Source: Paracoccaceae bacterium
Lineage (GTDB): Bacteria > Pseudomonadota > Alphaproteobacteria > Rhodobacterales > Rhodobacteraceae
Assembly (NCBI GenBank): GCA_002709405.1
Contig: PAQV01000063.1
Span: 31,429-95,428, forward strand
DNA length: 64,000 nt
Direction: 5' to 3'
Part shown: in pieces, positions 1 through 8,440 of the stretch
Layout: every line of letters begins with the position of its first letter
How positions within the stretch are numbered: the stretch's first letter is position 1
Notes under the pieces: generated by a model
Database searches by the model: none
What the model was told of the DNA's origin: nothing
Seen by the model: the letters and a program-made list of their open reading frames with translations, nothing else
Made by a program: the position numbers and the translations under genes

Positions 1-10
1 TCACGTTCAT
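1..10 (-). CDS. start of the next opp/dpp gene (partial)
   Basis: One base after the stop of the ABC ATPase gene at 12, an ATG on the minus strand (10-8) opens a frame that leaves the window after three codons. The tight TGA-G-ATG spacing is what is expected if the operon continues. The importer shows only one of the two ATPases that Opp/Dpp systems normally have, so the second ATPase is the likely identity. Only the start codon is visible, so this is inference from position. Confidence 0.3.
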
Positions 11-11
11 C

Positions 12-1142
12 TCAGACCTCCATCGGAGCGGGGTGCGCCGCAGCGCGTTTCAACAGGTCGGCCTGGGTCGGAGCCTTGGAATGGCCCGATCCGGGCTGCG
101 CCATGAAACAGGCCGTCAGGTGATCGTCGCGGCCGGCGCGCAGGGTGTCGCCAAGCGCGGGCATCTTTGACGAACAGATGTCCTCGGCGAAGGGGCAGCG
201 CGGGTGGAATCGGCACCCCGAGGGCGGATTGACCGGGTTTGGCGGGTCTCCGGCCAGGGGGGCCTGGTCGACCCGCTCGTTGGGATCCATGGACAGCTGA
301 CATTCCAGCAGGGCCTTGGTGTAGGGGTGCTGCGGGCTGGCATAGATCTTGTCCACCGGCCCGATTTCGACCACCTGGCCCAGGTACATCACCAGCACCC
401 GGTCCGAGATGTAATGCACCACGTGCAGGTCGTGACTGATGAAGACATAGGTCAGGTCAAGCTGGGCCTTGAGCTCATTCAGCAGGTTCAGCACCTGGGC
501 CTCGACCGACTTGTCCAGCGCCGACACCGCTTCGTCCAGGATGACGATCCGGGGATCCAGGGCCAGGGCGCGGGCGATGTTCACCCGCTGCTTCTGCCCG
601 CCGGACAATTCGTGCGGGTAGCGCGCCCCGAACAGCTTGGCCCGCAGGCCGACCTTTTCCAGCAGGTCGCGGGCGATTTCGCGGGCCTTCTTCTTGGACA
701 CACCGGGCTGCTTGGACGGCCCGTAGGCCACCGAGTCCTCGACCGTGAACCGCGGGTTCAGCGAGGAATAGCTGTCCTGGAAGACCATCTGCATCGACCG
801 GCGCAGATCGCCCAGGGGCATGCCCTGGTATTCCCCGACAGCCAGGCCGTCGAGGATGATCTCGCCGCTATCCCTGTCCATCAGGTGCATCAGCAGCCGG
901 GCCAGCGTGGACTTGCCGCAGCCGGATTCACCCACGACGCCCAAAGTTTCGCCCTTCATGACGGAAAAGGACACGCCATCGACGGCCTTCACCTCGGCCA
1001 CCTGGCGGTTCATCAGCCCGGCGTGGATGGGAAAGTGCTTCTTGATGTCGCGCGCGATCAGCATGGGCTGAGCGGGGCCGCCGCGGTCGCGGGGATGCAG
1101 GTCGCGGTCGTGCGGTTCGGGTTTCTTGACGGGTTGTTCCAT
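12..1142 (-). CDS. oligopeptide/dipeptide-type ABC transporter ATP-binding protein (OppF/DppF-like)
   Basis: This cytoplasmic ATPase of an Opp/Dpp-family importer has 376 residues. It shows Walker A GESGCGKST (71-79), signature LSGGQ (179-183), Walker B ILDEA (201-205) and an H-loop SHD near 237. A C-terminal oligopeptide-transporter tail follows (from about 265), with the Cys-containing segment CRFHPRCPF (310-318) typical of OppD/OppF. The start at 1142 was chosen because the open frame upstream overlaps the permease gene and looks nothing like the family. An AAAGG motif lies 8 bases before this ATG. It is the third gene of a minus-strand operon after two permeases. The substrate cannot be read from the sequence, but the setting among amidases suggests an amide- or ureide-like compound. 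Confidence 0.93.
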   Translation of the reverse strand: MEQPVKKPEPHDRDLHPRDRGGPAQPMLIARDIKKHFPIHAGLMNRQVAEVKAVDGVSFSVMKGETLGVVGESGCGKSTLARLLMHLMDRDSGEIILDGLAVGEYQGMPLGDLRRSMQMVFQDSYSSLNPRFTVEDSVAYGPSKQPGVSKKKAREIARDLLEKVGLRAKLFGARYPHELSGGQKQRVNIARALALDPRIVILDEAVSALDKSVEAQVLNLLNELKAQLDLTYVFISHDLHVVHYISDRVLVMYLGQVVEIGPVDKIYASPQHPYTKALLECQLSMDPNERVDQAPLAGDPPNPVNPPSGCRFHPRCPFAEDICSSKMPALGDTLRAGRDDHLTACFMAQPGSGHSKAPTQADLLKRAAAHPAPMEV

Positions 1143-1159
1143 GTCTTGGCCTTTCCGGG

Positions 1160-2062
1160 TCAGGACTTGACATCCATGGCGACGCGAAGGCCGTCGCTGA
1201 CGATGTTGAAGGCGATCGAAGTGATCAGGATGGCGATGCCGGGGATGGCGCAGACCAGTGGCTGCACCCAGATCGACTGGCGCAGGGTGGACAGCATCAG
1301 GCCCCAGTCGGGCGTCGGCGGCGACACCCCCAGGCCCAGGAAGGACAGGCCAGAGGCCAGCAGGATCGAGGCCGAGACCAGCGTCGAGGCATAGACCAGC
1401 ACGGGCGAGATCACGGTGATCAGCACGTGGTCCTTCAGGATGGAAAAGGTCGACGCACCCGACGCCCGGGCCGCATCGACGAAATCCATGTTGCGCACCT
1501 GGCTGGCGGCGGTTTCCGCCACCCGGCACAGCGGCGGGATGAAGACGATTGTCAGCGAGGCCAGCTGGTTCTGGATGCCTCCGCCCAGCGACCCCGAAAT
1601 GGCCACGGCCAGCAGCACCGAGGGGAAGGCAAAGAACACGTCCATCGTGCGCATGATGATCATGTTGACCTTGCCGCCGTAATAGCCGGCGATGATGCCG
1701 AAGATGCCCCCGATGATGGTGCCCAGGGCGACCGGCAGGATGCCCATGGCCAGCGACACCCGCCCGCCGTACAGGATACGGCTGAGGATATCGCGCCCCT
1801 GCTCGTCGGACCCCAGGATGTACTTGTCATGCCCCACCGGTTTCAGCCGGTAGGCCATCGAGGACTTCTCGGGATCGTAAGGCGCCAGCCAGGGCGCGAA
1901 GACGGCCGAGAGGACGATCAGGATGATCAGGGCCAGGCAGAACAGCGTGACGTAATCGTATTTCAGGCGGTTCCACACAGAGGCCCAGTAGCCCCGGACC
2001 ACCGCCTGGGGCAGGTCGGCGTCCTGGTCGAACGAAATCGGGTCGGAAGTTGCGTCGGTCAT
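1160..2062 (-). CDS. Opp/Dpp-type ABC transporter permease (DppC-like)
   Basis: This inner-membrane permease of 300 residues belongs to the DppC/OppC group. After a cytosolic N-terminus comes a first membrane helix (about 37-57), then the periplasmic loop with the family motif GSDEQGRDILSR (about 84-95) and five further helices. The EAA-type coupling loop lies at about 190-215 (VDAARASGAS). It pairs with the DppB-like permease encoded 7 bases upstream and is driven by the ATPase 17 bases downstream. There is no solute-binding gene here; the likely one is at 17.6-19.1 kb and shares a candidate operator with the neighbouring amidase operon. Confidence 0.93.
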   Translation of the reverse strand: MTDATSDPISFDQDADLPQAVVRGYWASVWNRLKYDYVTLFCLALIILIVLSAVFAPWLAPYDPEKSSMAYRLKPVGHDKYILGSDEQGRDILSRILYGGRVSLAMGILPVALGTIIGGIFGIIAGYYGGKVNMIIMRTMDVFFAFPSVLLAVAISGSLGGGIQNQLASLTIVFIPPLCRVAETAASQVRNMDFVDAARASGASTFSILKDHVLITVISPVLVYASTLVSASILLASGLSFLGLGVSPPTPDWGLMLSTLRQSIWVQPLVCAIPGIAILITSIAFNIVSDGLRVAMDVKS

Positions 2063-2069
2063 GGGATCC

Positions 2070-3026
2070 TCAGCTTCGCTTGATGCGCGGGTCGATCATG
2101 GATTGGACAAGGTCGATGACCAGGTTGATCATCACGAAGGACGCAGCCAGCACGAGGATCGTGCCCTGCAGCACCGGCAGGTCCCGGCTGAGGATGGCCT
2201 TGTTCAGCAGGTAGCCGGTGCCCGGCCAGTTGAAGACCATTTCCACCAGCACCGAGCCGCCGATCAGGTAGCCCAGCTGCAGGCCCAGCATGGCCACGAT
2301 CTGGGGCATGGCGTTCTTGACCGCGTGGCGCAGGACGGCCATCTCTCCCAGGCCCTTGGCCCGAAGCGTCTGGACGAAATCCTGGCCCAGAACTTCCTCG
2401 ACCGACGACCGGGTCGTGCGCGTCATGATGCCAAGGGGCGGCAGGGCCAGGGCGATCATCGGCATGATGGCGAACTTGAAATCCTCCCACCGCCAGTAGG
2501 AAAAGTTCTCGGACCCCGAATTGCCCATGCCCGCCGCCGGAAGCCAGTTCAGCTCCACCGCGAAGATGATCACCAGCACCACGCCCAGCCAGAAGGTGGG
2601 CACCGAGATGCCGAAGACGGCGACCGAGGTGAACAGCTTGTCGATCCAGGTGCCCGACTTGTAGGCCGCGATCACGCCCAGGATCATCGACACGACAAAG
2701 GCCAGGGCAACGGCCAGCAGGGCCAGCGTGATGGTGTTGGCAAAGGCCCGGCCGACCTCCTTGGCCACCGGGGCGTCGACCTGGATCGACATGCCCAGGT
2801 CTCCGGTCAGCACCTTGCCCAGCCAGACGACATATTGAACGGCCAGCGGTTTATCGAGCCCGTAATAGGCGCGCAGGGCGGCGGCGTCGGCCTCGGAGGC
2901 ATCGGGCGGCAACAGGGACTGGATCGGGTCGCCCGGGGCAATCTGGACCAGCAGGAAACAGATGATCGTGACGCCGAGCAGGATGGGAATTGTCAGGATG
3001 AGGCGGCGGAGCGCGTAGATCCACAT
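2070..3026 (-). CDS. Opp/Dpp-type ABC transporter permease (DppB-like)
   Basis: This inner-membrane permease of 318 residues shows the classical DppB N-terminus (MWIYALRRLILTIPILLG) and the periplasmic motif PGDP (about 33-36). Five or six membrane helices follow, with an EAA loop near residues 210-235. The start was set at 3026, since the 13 extra in-frame codons upstream lack family similarity and a purine-rich AAAGGA motif precedes this ATG. It is the first gene of the importer operon, transcribed away from the amidase operon. The 316-base intergenic stretch on its upstream side holds one clear and one degenerate copy of the island's palindromic operator. Confidence 0.92.
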   Translation of the reverse strand: MWIYALRRLILTIPILLGVTIICFLLVQIAPGDPIQSLLPPDASEADAAALRAYYGLDKPLAVQYVVWLGKVLTGDLGMSIQVDAPVAKEVGRAFANTITLALLAVALAFVVSMILGVIAAYKSGTWIDKLFTSVAVFGISVPTFWLGVVLVIIFAVELNWLPAAGMGNSGSENFSYWRWEDFKFAIMPMIALALPPLGIMTRTTRSSVEEVLGQDFVQTLRAKGLGEMAVLRHAVKNAMPQIVAMLGLQLGYLIGGSVLVEMVFNWPGTGYLLNKAILSRDLPVLQGTILVLAASFVMINLVIDLVQSMIDPRIKRS

Positions 3027-3342
3027 GGGTCTTGCTGTCCTTTCGGTCTGGCTGGGGCAGGCCAATAGATCACGCCTGCCGACCGGCTCAGCCTGTGCGA
3101 GGCCCGATCATACGCAAATATAGAAATTGAAAAGAAATTGCATTTCGCCGCCCCCGACCCGGCCCTGCCTGCCTTGCGGTCAGCCACCGGGTCGCACCGC
3201 CTAAAAACGCGCCAAAAATTTGACAAATCAAGTATTCCAGCGCCCTGCGCCGCGCGCCGGGCTTGCAGCTGCGGGCCATAAACTTGAAATTTCAACTATC
3301 AACATCCTGCATCAAATCGCAGACAATACGGGAGATCCCTCG
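3027..3342. other. divergent intergenic region between importer and amidase operons
   Basis: This 316-base stretch carries no gene. It is clearly AT-richer than its surroundings and must contain the promoters of both divergent operons. A perfect 12-bp palindrome lies at 3284-3295 and a degenerate relative, TTGACAAATCAA, at 3220-3231. A run of half-site-like AAATTG repeats (about 3119-3143) sits on the importer side. No convincing -35/-10 pair could be assigned. Confidence 0.6.
3284..3295. promoter_or_regulatory. palindromic operator, probable MarR site (amidase operon)
   Basis: TTGAAATTTCAA is a perfect inverted repeat located 47 bases before the ATG of the AtzG-like gene. It fits the consensus TTGWAATTWCAA found also at 8426-8437 and 19259-19270. 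Those sites also lie in AT-rich leaders of this island's operons. The MarR-family gene at 7838-8260 is the obvious candidate regulator. The motif is seen directly; the protein that binds it is inferred. Confidence 0.6.
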
Positions 3343-3549
3343 ATGGGTGACACGATCAGCGAGGCGCGCATCGCCGAAATCCGCGCACGATATGCCATGG
3401 CCGGAATCACCGTCCCGCCCGACCTGGAAACCGGGGCGTTCGGCACCGCTGATGCGCTGCTGAGCATGGGCAAGCACCTGCACACCCTGCGCCCCGCCGC
3501 CGACGAGCCATCGAACATCTTCACCCTGGCCGCGAGGGCCGCGAAATGA
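3343..3549 (+). CDS. AtzG-like small amidase partner subunit
   Basis: This 68-residue protein is encoded directly before an amidase-signature enzyme, whose ATG overlaps its stop (ATGA at 3546-3549). The layout and length match AtzG, the small GatC-like subunit needed by the 1-carboxybiuret hydrolase AtzE. Such subunits have an N-terminal helix with an A..GI/L pattern and a C-terminal segment ending in EP..(I/V)F. Here the sequence reads YAMAGITVPPD near the start and EPSNIFTL near the end (about 54-61). The start at 3343 lies just after a GGAGAT ribosome-binding motif. The similarity is judged by eye from a short protein, so the assignment is moderate; a general amidase chaperone-like role is the alternative. 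Confidence 0.62.
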   Translation: MGDTISEARIAEIRARYAMAGITVPPDLETGAFGTADALLSMGKHLHTLRPAADEPSNIFTLAARAAK

Positions 3550-4958
3550 CCGCTCTGCACGACCTGTCCATTGCCGACGCGGGGGCCAAGCTGCGCGACG
3601 GCTCGCTGACCTCGACCGCCCTGACCGAGGCCCTGCTGGCGCGCATTGCCGACCTGGAGCCCGCGCTGAACGCCTTCATCACCGTGACCGCCGACCGGGC
3701 AATGGCCGACGCGGCACAGGCCGATGCCGATTTCGCGGCCGGCACCGACAAGGGCCCGATGCAGGGTATCCCCTACGGCCTGAAGGACATTTACGGCACC
3801 AAGGACATCCGCACGACCTGCCATTCCAACGTGCTGATCGACAATGTGCCCACCGAGGATTGCGTCGTCGAACAGAAATTCAAGGCCGGCGGCGGGGTGC
3901 TGCTGGGCAAGCTGGGTACGTTCGAATTCGCCCTCGGCGGCCCGGCCTTCGACCTGCCCTTCCCGCCCGCGCGCAACCCGTGGAACACCGATCACCAGAC
4001 CGGCGGATCGTCGTCGGGGTCCGGCGCGGCCATCGCCGCCAGCTACATGCGCACGGCCATGGGGTCCGACACCGGCGGGTCGATCCGCGGCCCGGCGGCC
4101 TATTGCGGCACCGTGGGCATCAAGGGCACATATGGCCGGGTGTCGCGGCGCGGGGTGTTTCCGCTCAGCTACACGCTGGACCATGCCGGCCCGCTGACCC
4201 AAAGCGTCGAGGATGCGGCGATCACCATGCAGGTGATTTCGGGGCACGATCCGCTTGATCCCGCCTCGGCCGACGTGCCGGTGCCCGATTTCTCGGCCGG
4301 GCTGGATGCGGGCGTCGAAGGGCTGCGCATCGGCTATACCCGCGATTTCTACATCCACAACGAGATGACCAACCCCGAGATCATCGCCGCGCTGGATGCC
4401 ACCGCCGAAACCCTGGCCAAGCTGGGGGCCATCGTCGAAGAGGTGGCCATGCCCGCCTGGGAACTGTTCCAGGCCTGTGGCTCGACCATCATGAGCGCCG
4501 AGGCCTACACGATCCACGAGGCCGACCTGAAGACCCGCCCCACGGCCTTCGGGCGCTATGCCTACCAGCGGATCATCGCGGGCGGGCTGGTGTCGGCGTC
4601 GGATTACATCAACGCCCTGCGCCTGCGGGCGGACCTGACGGCGCAGGTCAATGACGGCCCGCTGGCCACCTGTGATGCGCTGCTGGCCCCCACCGGGCTG
4701 ACCCCGGCCAACCGGTTCGACGAGTTCGGCCGCGACGCGGGCCCCTGGAAGGGCATGCTGACCATTCCCTACAACATCACCGGCAACCCGGCCCTGTCCG
4801 TGCCCATCGGCTTTTCGGCCAACGGCCTGCCCCTGGGCTGCCAGATCGTGGGCAAGCCCTTCGACGAGACCATGTGCTTCCGCATCGGCGCCGCGCTGGA
4901 AGGCGCCCTTGCCCTGACCCAGCGCCCCGACCTGGCCCCGGCCCTGGCCGCGGAGTGA
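3546..4958 (+). CDS. amidase-signature hydrolase, AtzE-like (amidase 1)
   Basis: This cytosolic amidase-signature enzyme has 470 residues. The Ser-cisSer-Lys triad can be placed at Lys80 (in YGLKD), Ser155 (in GGSSSGSG) and Ser179 (in DTGGSIR). The 24-residue spacing between the two serines is standard for the family. Such enzymes hydrolyse amide or ureide C-N bonds through an acyl-enzyme. Translation is coupled to the AtzG-like subunit upstream by an ATGA overlap, so the two probably form a complex as AtzE-AtzG or GatA-GatC do. Two more amidases follow in the same operon. The substrate is unknown; a ureido or amide compound delivered by the neighbouring importer is plausible. Confidence 0.9.
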   Translation: MTALHDLSIADAGAKLRDGSLTSTALTEALLARIADLEPALNAFITVTADRAMADAAQADADFAAGTDKGPMQGIPYGLKDIYGTKDIRTTCHSNVLIDNVPTEDCVVEQKFKAGGGVLLGKLGTFEFALGGPAFDLPFPPARNPWNTDHQTGGSSSGSGAAIAASYMRTAMGSDTGGSIRGPAAYCGTVGIKGTYGRVSRRGVFPLSYTLDHAGPLTQSVEDAAITMQVISGHDPLDPASADVPVPDFSAGLDAGVEGLRIGYTRDFYIHNEMTNPEIIAALDATAETLAKLGAIVEEVAMPAWELFQACGSTIMSAEAYTIHEADLKTRPTAFGRYAYQRIIAGGLVSASDYINALRLRADLTAQVNDGPLATCDALLAPTGLTPANRFDEFGRDAGPWKGMLTIPYNITGNPALSVPIGFSANGLPLGCQIVGKPFDETMCFRIGAALEGALALTQRPDLAPALAAE

Positions 4959-4963
4959 CCGGC

Positions 4964-6349
4964 ATGGACCACTACACCGCCCTGACCGATGTCTCGGCCG
5001 CCGTCCGCGCGGGCCAGGCCGCGCCCGTGGCCCTGACGGAATCGCTGCTGACCCGCATCGACGCGGTCAATCCGACCCTCAACGCCTATCTCTCGGTCAC
5101 GGCCAACACCGCCCTGCAAGAGGCCGAAGAGGCCACCGCCGAGCTGGCCTCGGGCCGGTGGCGGGGGCCGCTGCACGGCGTGCCGATCGCCATCAAGGAC
5201 CTGTTTCACACCGCCGGCACGCCCTCGACCTTCGGCACCACGGTCTATGCCGATTTCACCGCCAACGAAGACGCCACCATCGTGCGCCGGCTGAAACAGG
5301 CCGGGGCGATCATCCTGGGCCGGCTGCACCTGCACGAAGGCGCCTATGGCGAACACCATCCCGACCTGCCCCCGGCCCTGAACCCCTGGAACACCGACTA
5401 CTGGCCCGGCGGGTCGTCGTCGGGCTCTGGTGCCGCAACGGCGGCGGGGCTGTGTTATGGCTCGCTTGGCACCGATACCGGCGGGTCGATCCGGTTTCCC
5501 TCGGCCGCCAACGGGTTGACCGGGCTGAAGCCCACCTGGGGCCGGACCAGCCGCAACGGTGCCTTCCCCCTGGCCGACAGCCTCGACACGATCGGGCCGA
5601 TGTGCCGCTCGGCCGCCGATGCCGCGGCCATGCTGGGGGTCTTTGCCGGGGCCGATCCGGCCGATCCCACCTGCCTGCGCGCGCCGGTACCCGACTACCT
5701 TGGCGCGCTGAAGGGCGTGGCCGGTCTGCGCGGGCTGAAAATCGGTGTCGATGCGGCCATGCTGGACATCACCGATGCGGAAACCCGGGCCGCCATCGAT
5801 GCCGCCATCGAGGTCTTTGCCGATCTCGGGGCCGAGATCGTCCCCGTCACCGTGCCCGCCCTGAACCCCGCGACCGAGGCACAGCTGGTCATCTGCGAAA
5901 CCGAATGCGCCCGGTTCCACGCCCCGGCCTTTGCCGACCAGCCCGAGGCCTTCGGCGCGGCGCTGTCGGGGGCCATCACGCGGGGGCTGGAATACGACAG
6001 CCTGACCGTGGCCGGCGCCTATATCGAGCAGGACCGGTTCAAGGGCCGGCTGGCGCGCTTGTTCGAGGGCATCGACCTGCTGGTCAGCCCGGTCACGCCC
6101 CTTGTCGGCTATCGCTACGACGATTTCGACACCTTCATGGACAACCTGATGGATTCGCTGGGCTTTACCGCGCCCTTCAACCTGTCCGGCTCGCCCACCG
6201 TCACCTTTCCCTGCGGCCTCTCGGGAGCCATCGGCCTTCCCGTGGCCATGCAGTTCATCGGCCCGCACCTGTCCGAGGACACCCTGCTGACCGCCGCCCA
6301 TGCCTATCAACAGGCCACCGACTGGCACCTGAAACGCCCGCTGGCCTGA
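4964..6349 (+). CDS. amidase-signature hydrolase (amidase 2)
   Basis: This 461-residue amidase has its predicted triad at Lys78 (AIKDL), Ser151 (GGSSSGSG) and Ser175 (DTGGSIRFPS). It starts 5 bases after the stop of amidase 1. The frame is open further upstream, but that part lies inside the previous gene and has no family similarity, so the ATG at 4964 was taken. It lacks the C-terminal domain of allophanate hydrolases (AtzF type), so it is a plain amidase. It resembles amidase 3 more than amidase 1 around the active site (GSIRFPSA, with a Trp-Gly after the lysine of LKPTWG). This suggests an older duplication of the second and third genes. Confidence 0.9.
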   Translation: MDHYTALTDVSAAVRAGQAAPVALTESLLTRIDAVNPTLNAYLSVTANTALQEAEEATAELASGRWRGPLHGVPIAIKDLFHTAGTPSTFGTTVYADFTANEDATIVRRLKQAGAIILGRLHLHEGAYGEHHPDLPPALNPWNTDYWPGGSSSGSGAATAAGLCYGSLGTDTGGSIRFPSAANGLTGLKPTWGRTSRNGAFPLADSLDTIGPMCRSAADAAAMLGVFAGADPADPTCLRAPVPDYLGALKGVAGLRGLKIGVDAAMLDITDAETRAAIDAAIEVFADLGAEIVPVTVPALNPATEAQLVICETECARFHAPAFADQPEAFGAALSGAITRGLEYDSLTVAGAYIEQDRFKGRLARLFEGIDLLVSPVTPLVGYRYDDFDTFMDNLMDSLGFTAPFNLSGSPTVTFPCGLSGAIGLPVAMQFIGPHLSEDTLLTAAHAYQQATDWHLKRPLA

Positions 6350-6373
6350 GCCATTCGAACCGGAGTCCCCTCA

Positions 6374-7771
6374 ATGACCGATATCGCCTTTCAACCCCTG
6401 ACCGTGGTCGCCGCCCAGATCAAGAGCGGCGCGCTGTCGCCCGTCGACGTGACCGAGGCCGTACTGTCCCAGGTCGAGAAACTGAACCCGACCCTGACCG
6501 CCTACTGGACCGTCACCGCCGAGCTGGCCCGCGATCAGGCCAAGACCGCCGAGGCCGAAATTGCCGCCGGGCGCTATCGCGGCCCTCTGCACGGCATCCC
6601 CATGGCCGTGAAGGACCTGTGCTTCACCAAGGGCATCAAGACCACCGGGGGCATGAAGATCTACGAGGATTTCGTGCCCGATTATGACGCCACCGTGGTC
6701 GAGAACCTGCGCAATGCCGGGGCCGTGCTGATCGGCAAGCTGCACATGACCGAAGGCGCCACGCTGGAACATCACCCCGATTTCGCCCAGCCGGTGAACC
6801 CCTGGAAAGAGGACCTGTGGACCGGGGTGTCGTCCTCGGGGTCAGGCATCGCGCCGGCCACCGGCATGGCCTATTGCACCATCGGCTCGGACACCGGCGG
6901 ATCGATCCGCTTTCCCTCGGCCTGCAACAACCTGACCGGGGTGAAACCCACCTGGGGCCGGATCTCGCGCTATGGCATCTTCGACCTGGCCGCGACCTTC
7001 GACCACCTCGGGCCGATGGCCCGGTCAGCGGCGGATGCGGCGGCCATGCTCGAGGTACTCGCCGGACACGATCCGCTGGACCCGACCTCGCTGAATGAAC
7101 CGGTGCCCGATTACCTGGGCCTGCTGGACGGGGCCTTCGGCGCCCGGGGCGTGACCATCGGCCTGCCCAACGACTACATCGAAAAGGACGCCGATCCCGA
7201 AACGGTGGCCTGCCTGAAGGCCGCCGTGGCAGAGCTGAAGAAGGTGGGCGCGAAACCGGTCGATTGCGGCTTCCCGGATGTCGAAACCTTCCTGGACAAG
7301 GCCATGTCGCTGACCATGATCGAACTGGCCGCCGTCCATGCCGACACCTATCCCAGCCAGTCCAACATGTATGGCGAATGGATCCGCGACGGGATCGAGG
7401 CCGGGCTGGCCGCCAAGCCCATCGACATCGCCAATGGCATGATCGAGCGGAAGAAATTCACCGGAGCGCTGACCGACCTGTTGGACGAGGTCGACATGAT
7501 CGCCATCCCGGTCTTCCAGTCCGCCACGCCCACCTGGGACGAGGTCCGGGCCCAACAGGAAGGCGGCTCGCGCGCGCTGTTCCGCTTTACCTCGCCGTTC
7601 AATGCCTCGGGCGTGCCCTCTGTCACCCTGCCCTGCGGGATGACGGCCGACGGCCGGCCCATCGCCTTCCAGCTGATCGGCACCTGCGGCACCGAGGCCA
7701 AGCTGCTGCGCACCGCCCATGCCTATCAGCAGGTCACCGACTGGCACACCAACAAGCCGCCCGTTCACTGA
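6374..7771 (+). CDS. amidase-signature hydrolase (amidase 3)
   Basis: This 465-residue amidase is the third in a row, 24 bases after amidase 2. The predicted triad is Lys80 (AVKDL), Ser153 (GVSSSGSG) and Ser177 (DTGGSIRFPS). The glycine pair normally before the cis-serine is GV here, a small departure from GG. The operon ends behind it at a strong hairpin (7791-7818). Tandem amidases with different active-site surroundings suggest stepwise hydrolysis of one compound, or a range of related amides, feeding ammonia and possibly urea to the urease encoded nearby. The substrate is not determinable from the sequence. Confidence 0.9.
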   Translation: MTDIAFQPLTVVAAQIKSGALSPVDVTEAVLSQVEKLNPTLTAYWTVTAELARDQAKTAEAEIAAGRYRGPLHGIPMAVKDLCFTKGIKTTGGMKIYEDFVPDYDATVVENLRNAGAVLIGKLHMTEGATLEHHPDFAQPVNPWKEDLWTGVSSSGSGIAPATGMAYCTIGSDTGGSIRFPSACNNLTGVKPTWGRISRYGIFDLAATFDHLGPMARSAADAAAMLEVLAGHDPLDPTSLNEPVPDYLGLLDGAFGARGVTIGLPNDYIEKDADPETVACLKAAVAELKKVGAKPVDCGFPDVETFLDKAMSLTMIELAAVHADTYPSQSNMYGEWIRDGIEAGLAAKPIDIANGMIERKKFTGALTDLLDEVDMIAIPVFQSATPTWDEVRAQQEGGSRALFRFTSPFNASGVPSVTLPCGMTADGRPIAFQLIGTCGTEAKLLRTAHAYQQVTDWHTNKPPVH

Positions 7772-7790
7772 ACTCACGGACACAAACGAC

Positions 7791-7818
7791 AAAAGGCGGC
7801 CCCCGTGGCCGCCTTTTT
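7791..7818. terminator. bidirectional intrinsic terminator
   Basis: A perfect 11-bp stem (AAAAGGCGGCC paired with GGCCGCCTTTT) encloses a 5-base loop and is flanked by A and T runs on both sides. It lies between the convergent amidase operon (stop at 7771) and the MarR gene (stop at 7838), and can serve both. Confidence 0.9.
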
Positions 7819-7837
7819 CATGCGCTGGTCCGCAGGA

Positions 7838-8260
7838 TCAATAGTCCAGCAATTCCCGCAGCAGGGTCTTGAGTTCACGCGCCTTTTCGCCCTCGAGGAT
7901 CTCGGACAGGCGCTTTTCCTGGGCCGAGCTCACGCCGCTCAGCCGCTTGTACAGGGCCTTACCCTCGTCGGCGGTCAGGATCAGCACCTTGCGCCGGTCG
8001 TCCGGATCGGGCGCACGATAGACCAGGCTGTCACGCACCATCCGGTCGATGATCTTGGTCAGGGTGGCCGGGTCGATCAACGAGCGCCGGGCAATGTCTC
8101 CCATTGCACAGGGCTCGTTTTCCGACAGGACCTCGAGAATGCGGAACTGTTCGATGGGCACACCGCCCGGGCGCAGCCGTTCCTCCAGTTCATGTTCGAT
8201 CTGGCGATTTGCGCTGGCGATCAAATAGCTCAGCTGATCATTCAATGTCTTGGGCGCCAT
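7838..8260 (-). CDS. MarR-family transcriptional regulator
   Basis: This cytosolic winged-helix regulator has 140 residues. The helix-turn-helix and wing span about residues 35-105, with the family wing pattern DPDDRRKVLILT (about 83-94). Long N- and C-terminal helices form the dimer interface. An ATG at 8260 is preceded by an in-frame GTG at 8263; both lie behind an AGGAG motif and the choice is open. MarR proteins usually repress their own gene and neighbours and release on binding a small ligand. A palindrome TTGAAATTACAA lies 166 bases upstream, and the same motif lies upstream of the amidase and urease operons. A role as repressor of the whole amide island is a good inference. Confidence 0.92.
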   Translation of the reverse strand: MAPKTLNDQLSYLIASANRQIEHELEERLRPGGVPIEQFRILEVLSENEPCAMGDIARRSLIDPATLTKIIDRMVRDSLVYRAPDPDDRRKVLILTADEGKALYKRLSGVSSAQEKRLSEILEGEKARELKTLLRELLDY

Positions 8261-8425
8261 CACGGCTTCTCCTTGCCACTCTCAAATCCCGGCCTGTCAC
8301 GCGGGCCCGGAATCCGACGCTGCCTCTCTCCCCGGCCTCGGTCACCCATCCGCACAGCGGAGCACACAGCGCCCACGGCCCTTACTCTGCGTTCGCGGTA
8401 CCACCACCTTATTCGAATTTCAATA

Positions 8426-8437
8426 TTGAAATTACAA
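8426..8437. promoter_or_regulatory. palindromic operator, probable MarR autoregulatory site
   Basis: TTGAAATTACAA fits the TTGWAATTWCAA consensus of this island. It overlaps a longer perfect 18-bp palindrome (8416-8433) built from the same half-site. It lies between the 3' end of the AmiC-like gene and the MarR gene, so it most likely controls the MarR gene itself. AT-rich sequence on both sides is consistent with a promoter. Confidence 0.58.
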
Positions 8438-8440
8438 CTA

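Noticed and set aside
204..1394. A plus-strand open frame over the importer ATPase gene
   Set aside because: The minus-strand gene has all ABC ATPase motifs; the opposite frame is a shadow.
1143..1529. N-terminal extension of the importer ATPase gene
   Set aside because: It overlaps the permease gene and its translation has no ABC transporter similarity, while a well-placed ATG at 1142 gives the normal length.
3220..3231. TTGACAAATCAA as a fourth MarR operator
   Set aside because: Three central mismatches to the consensus; kept only as a degenerate candidate.
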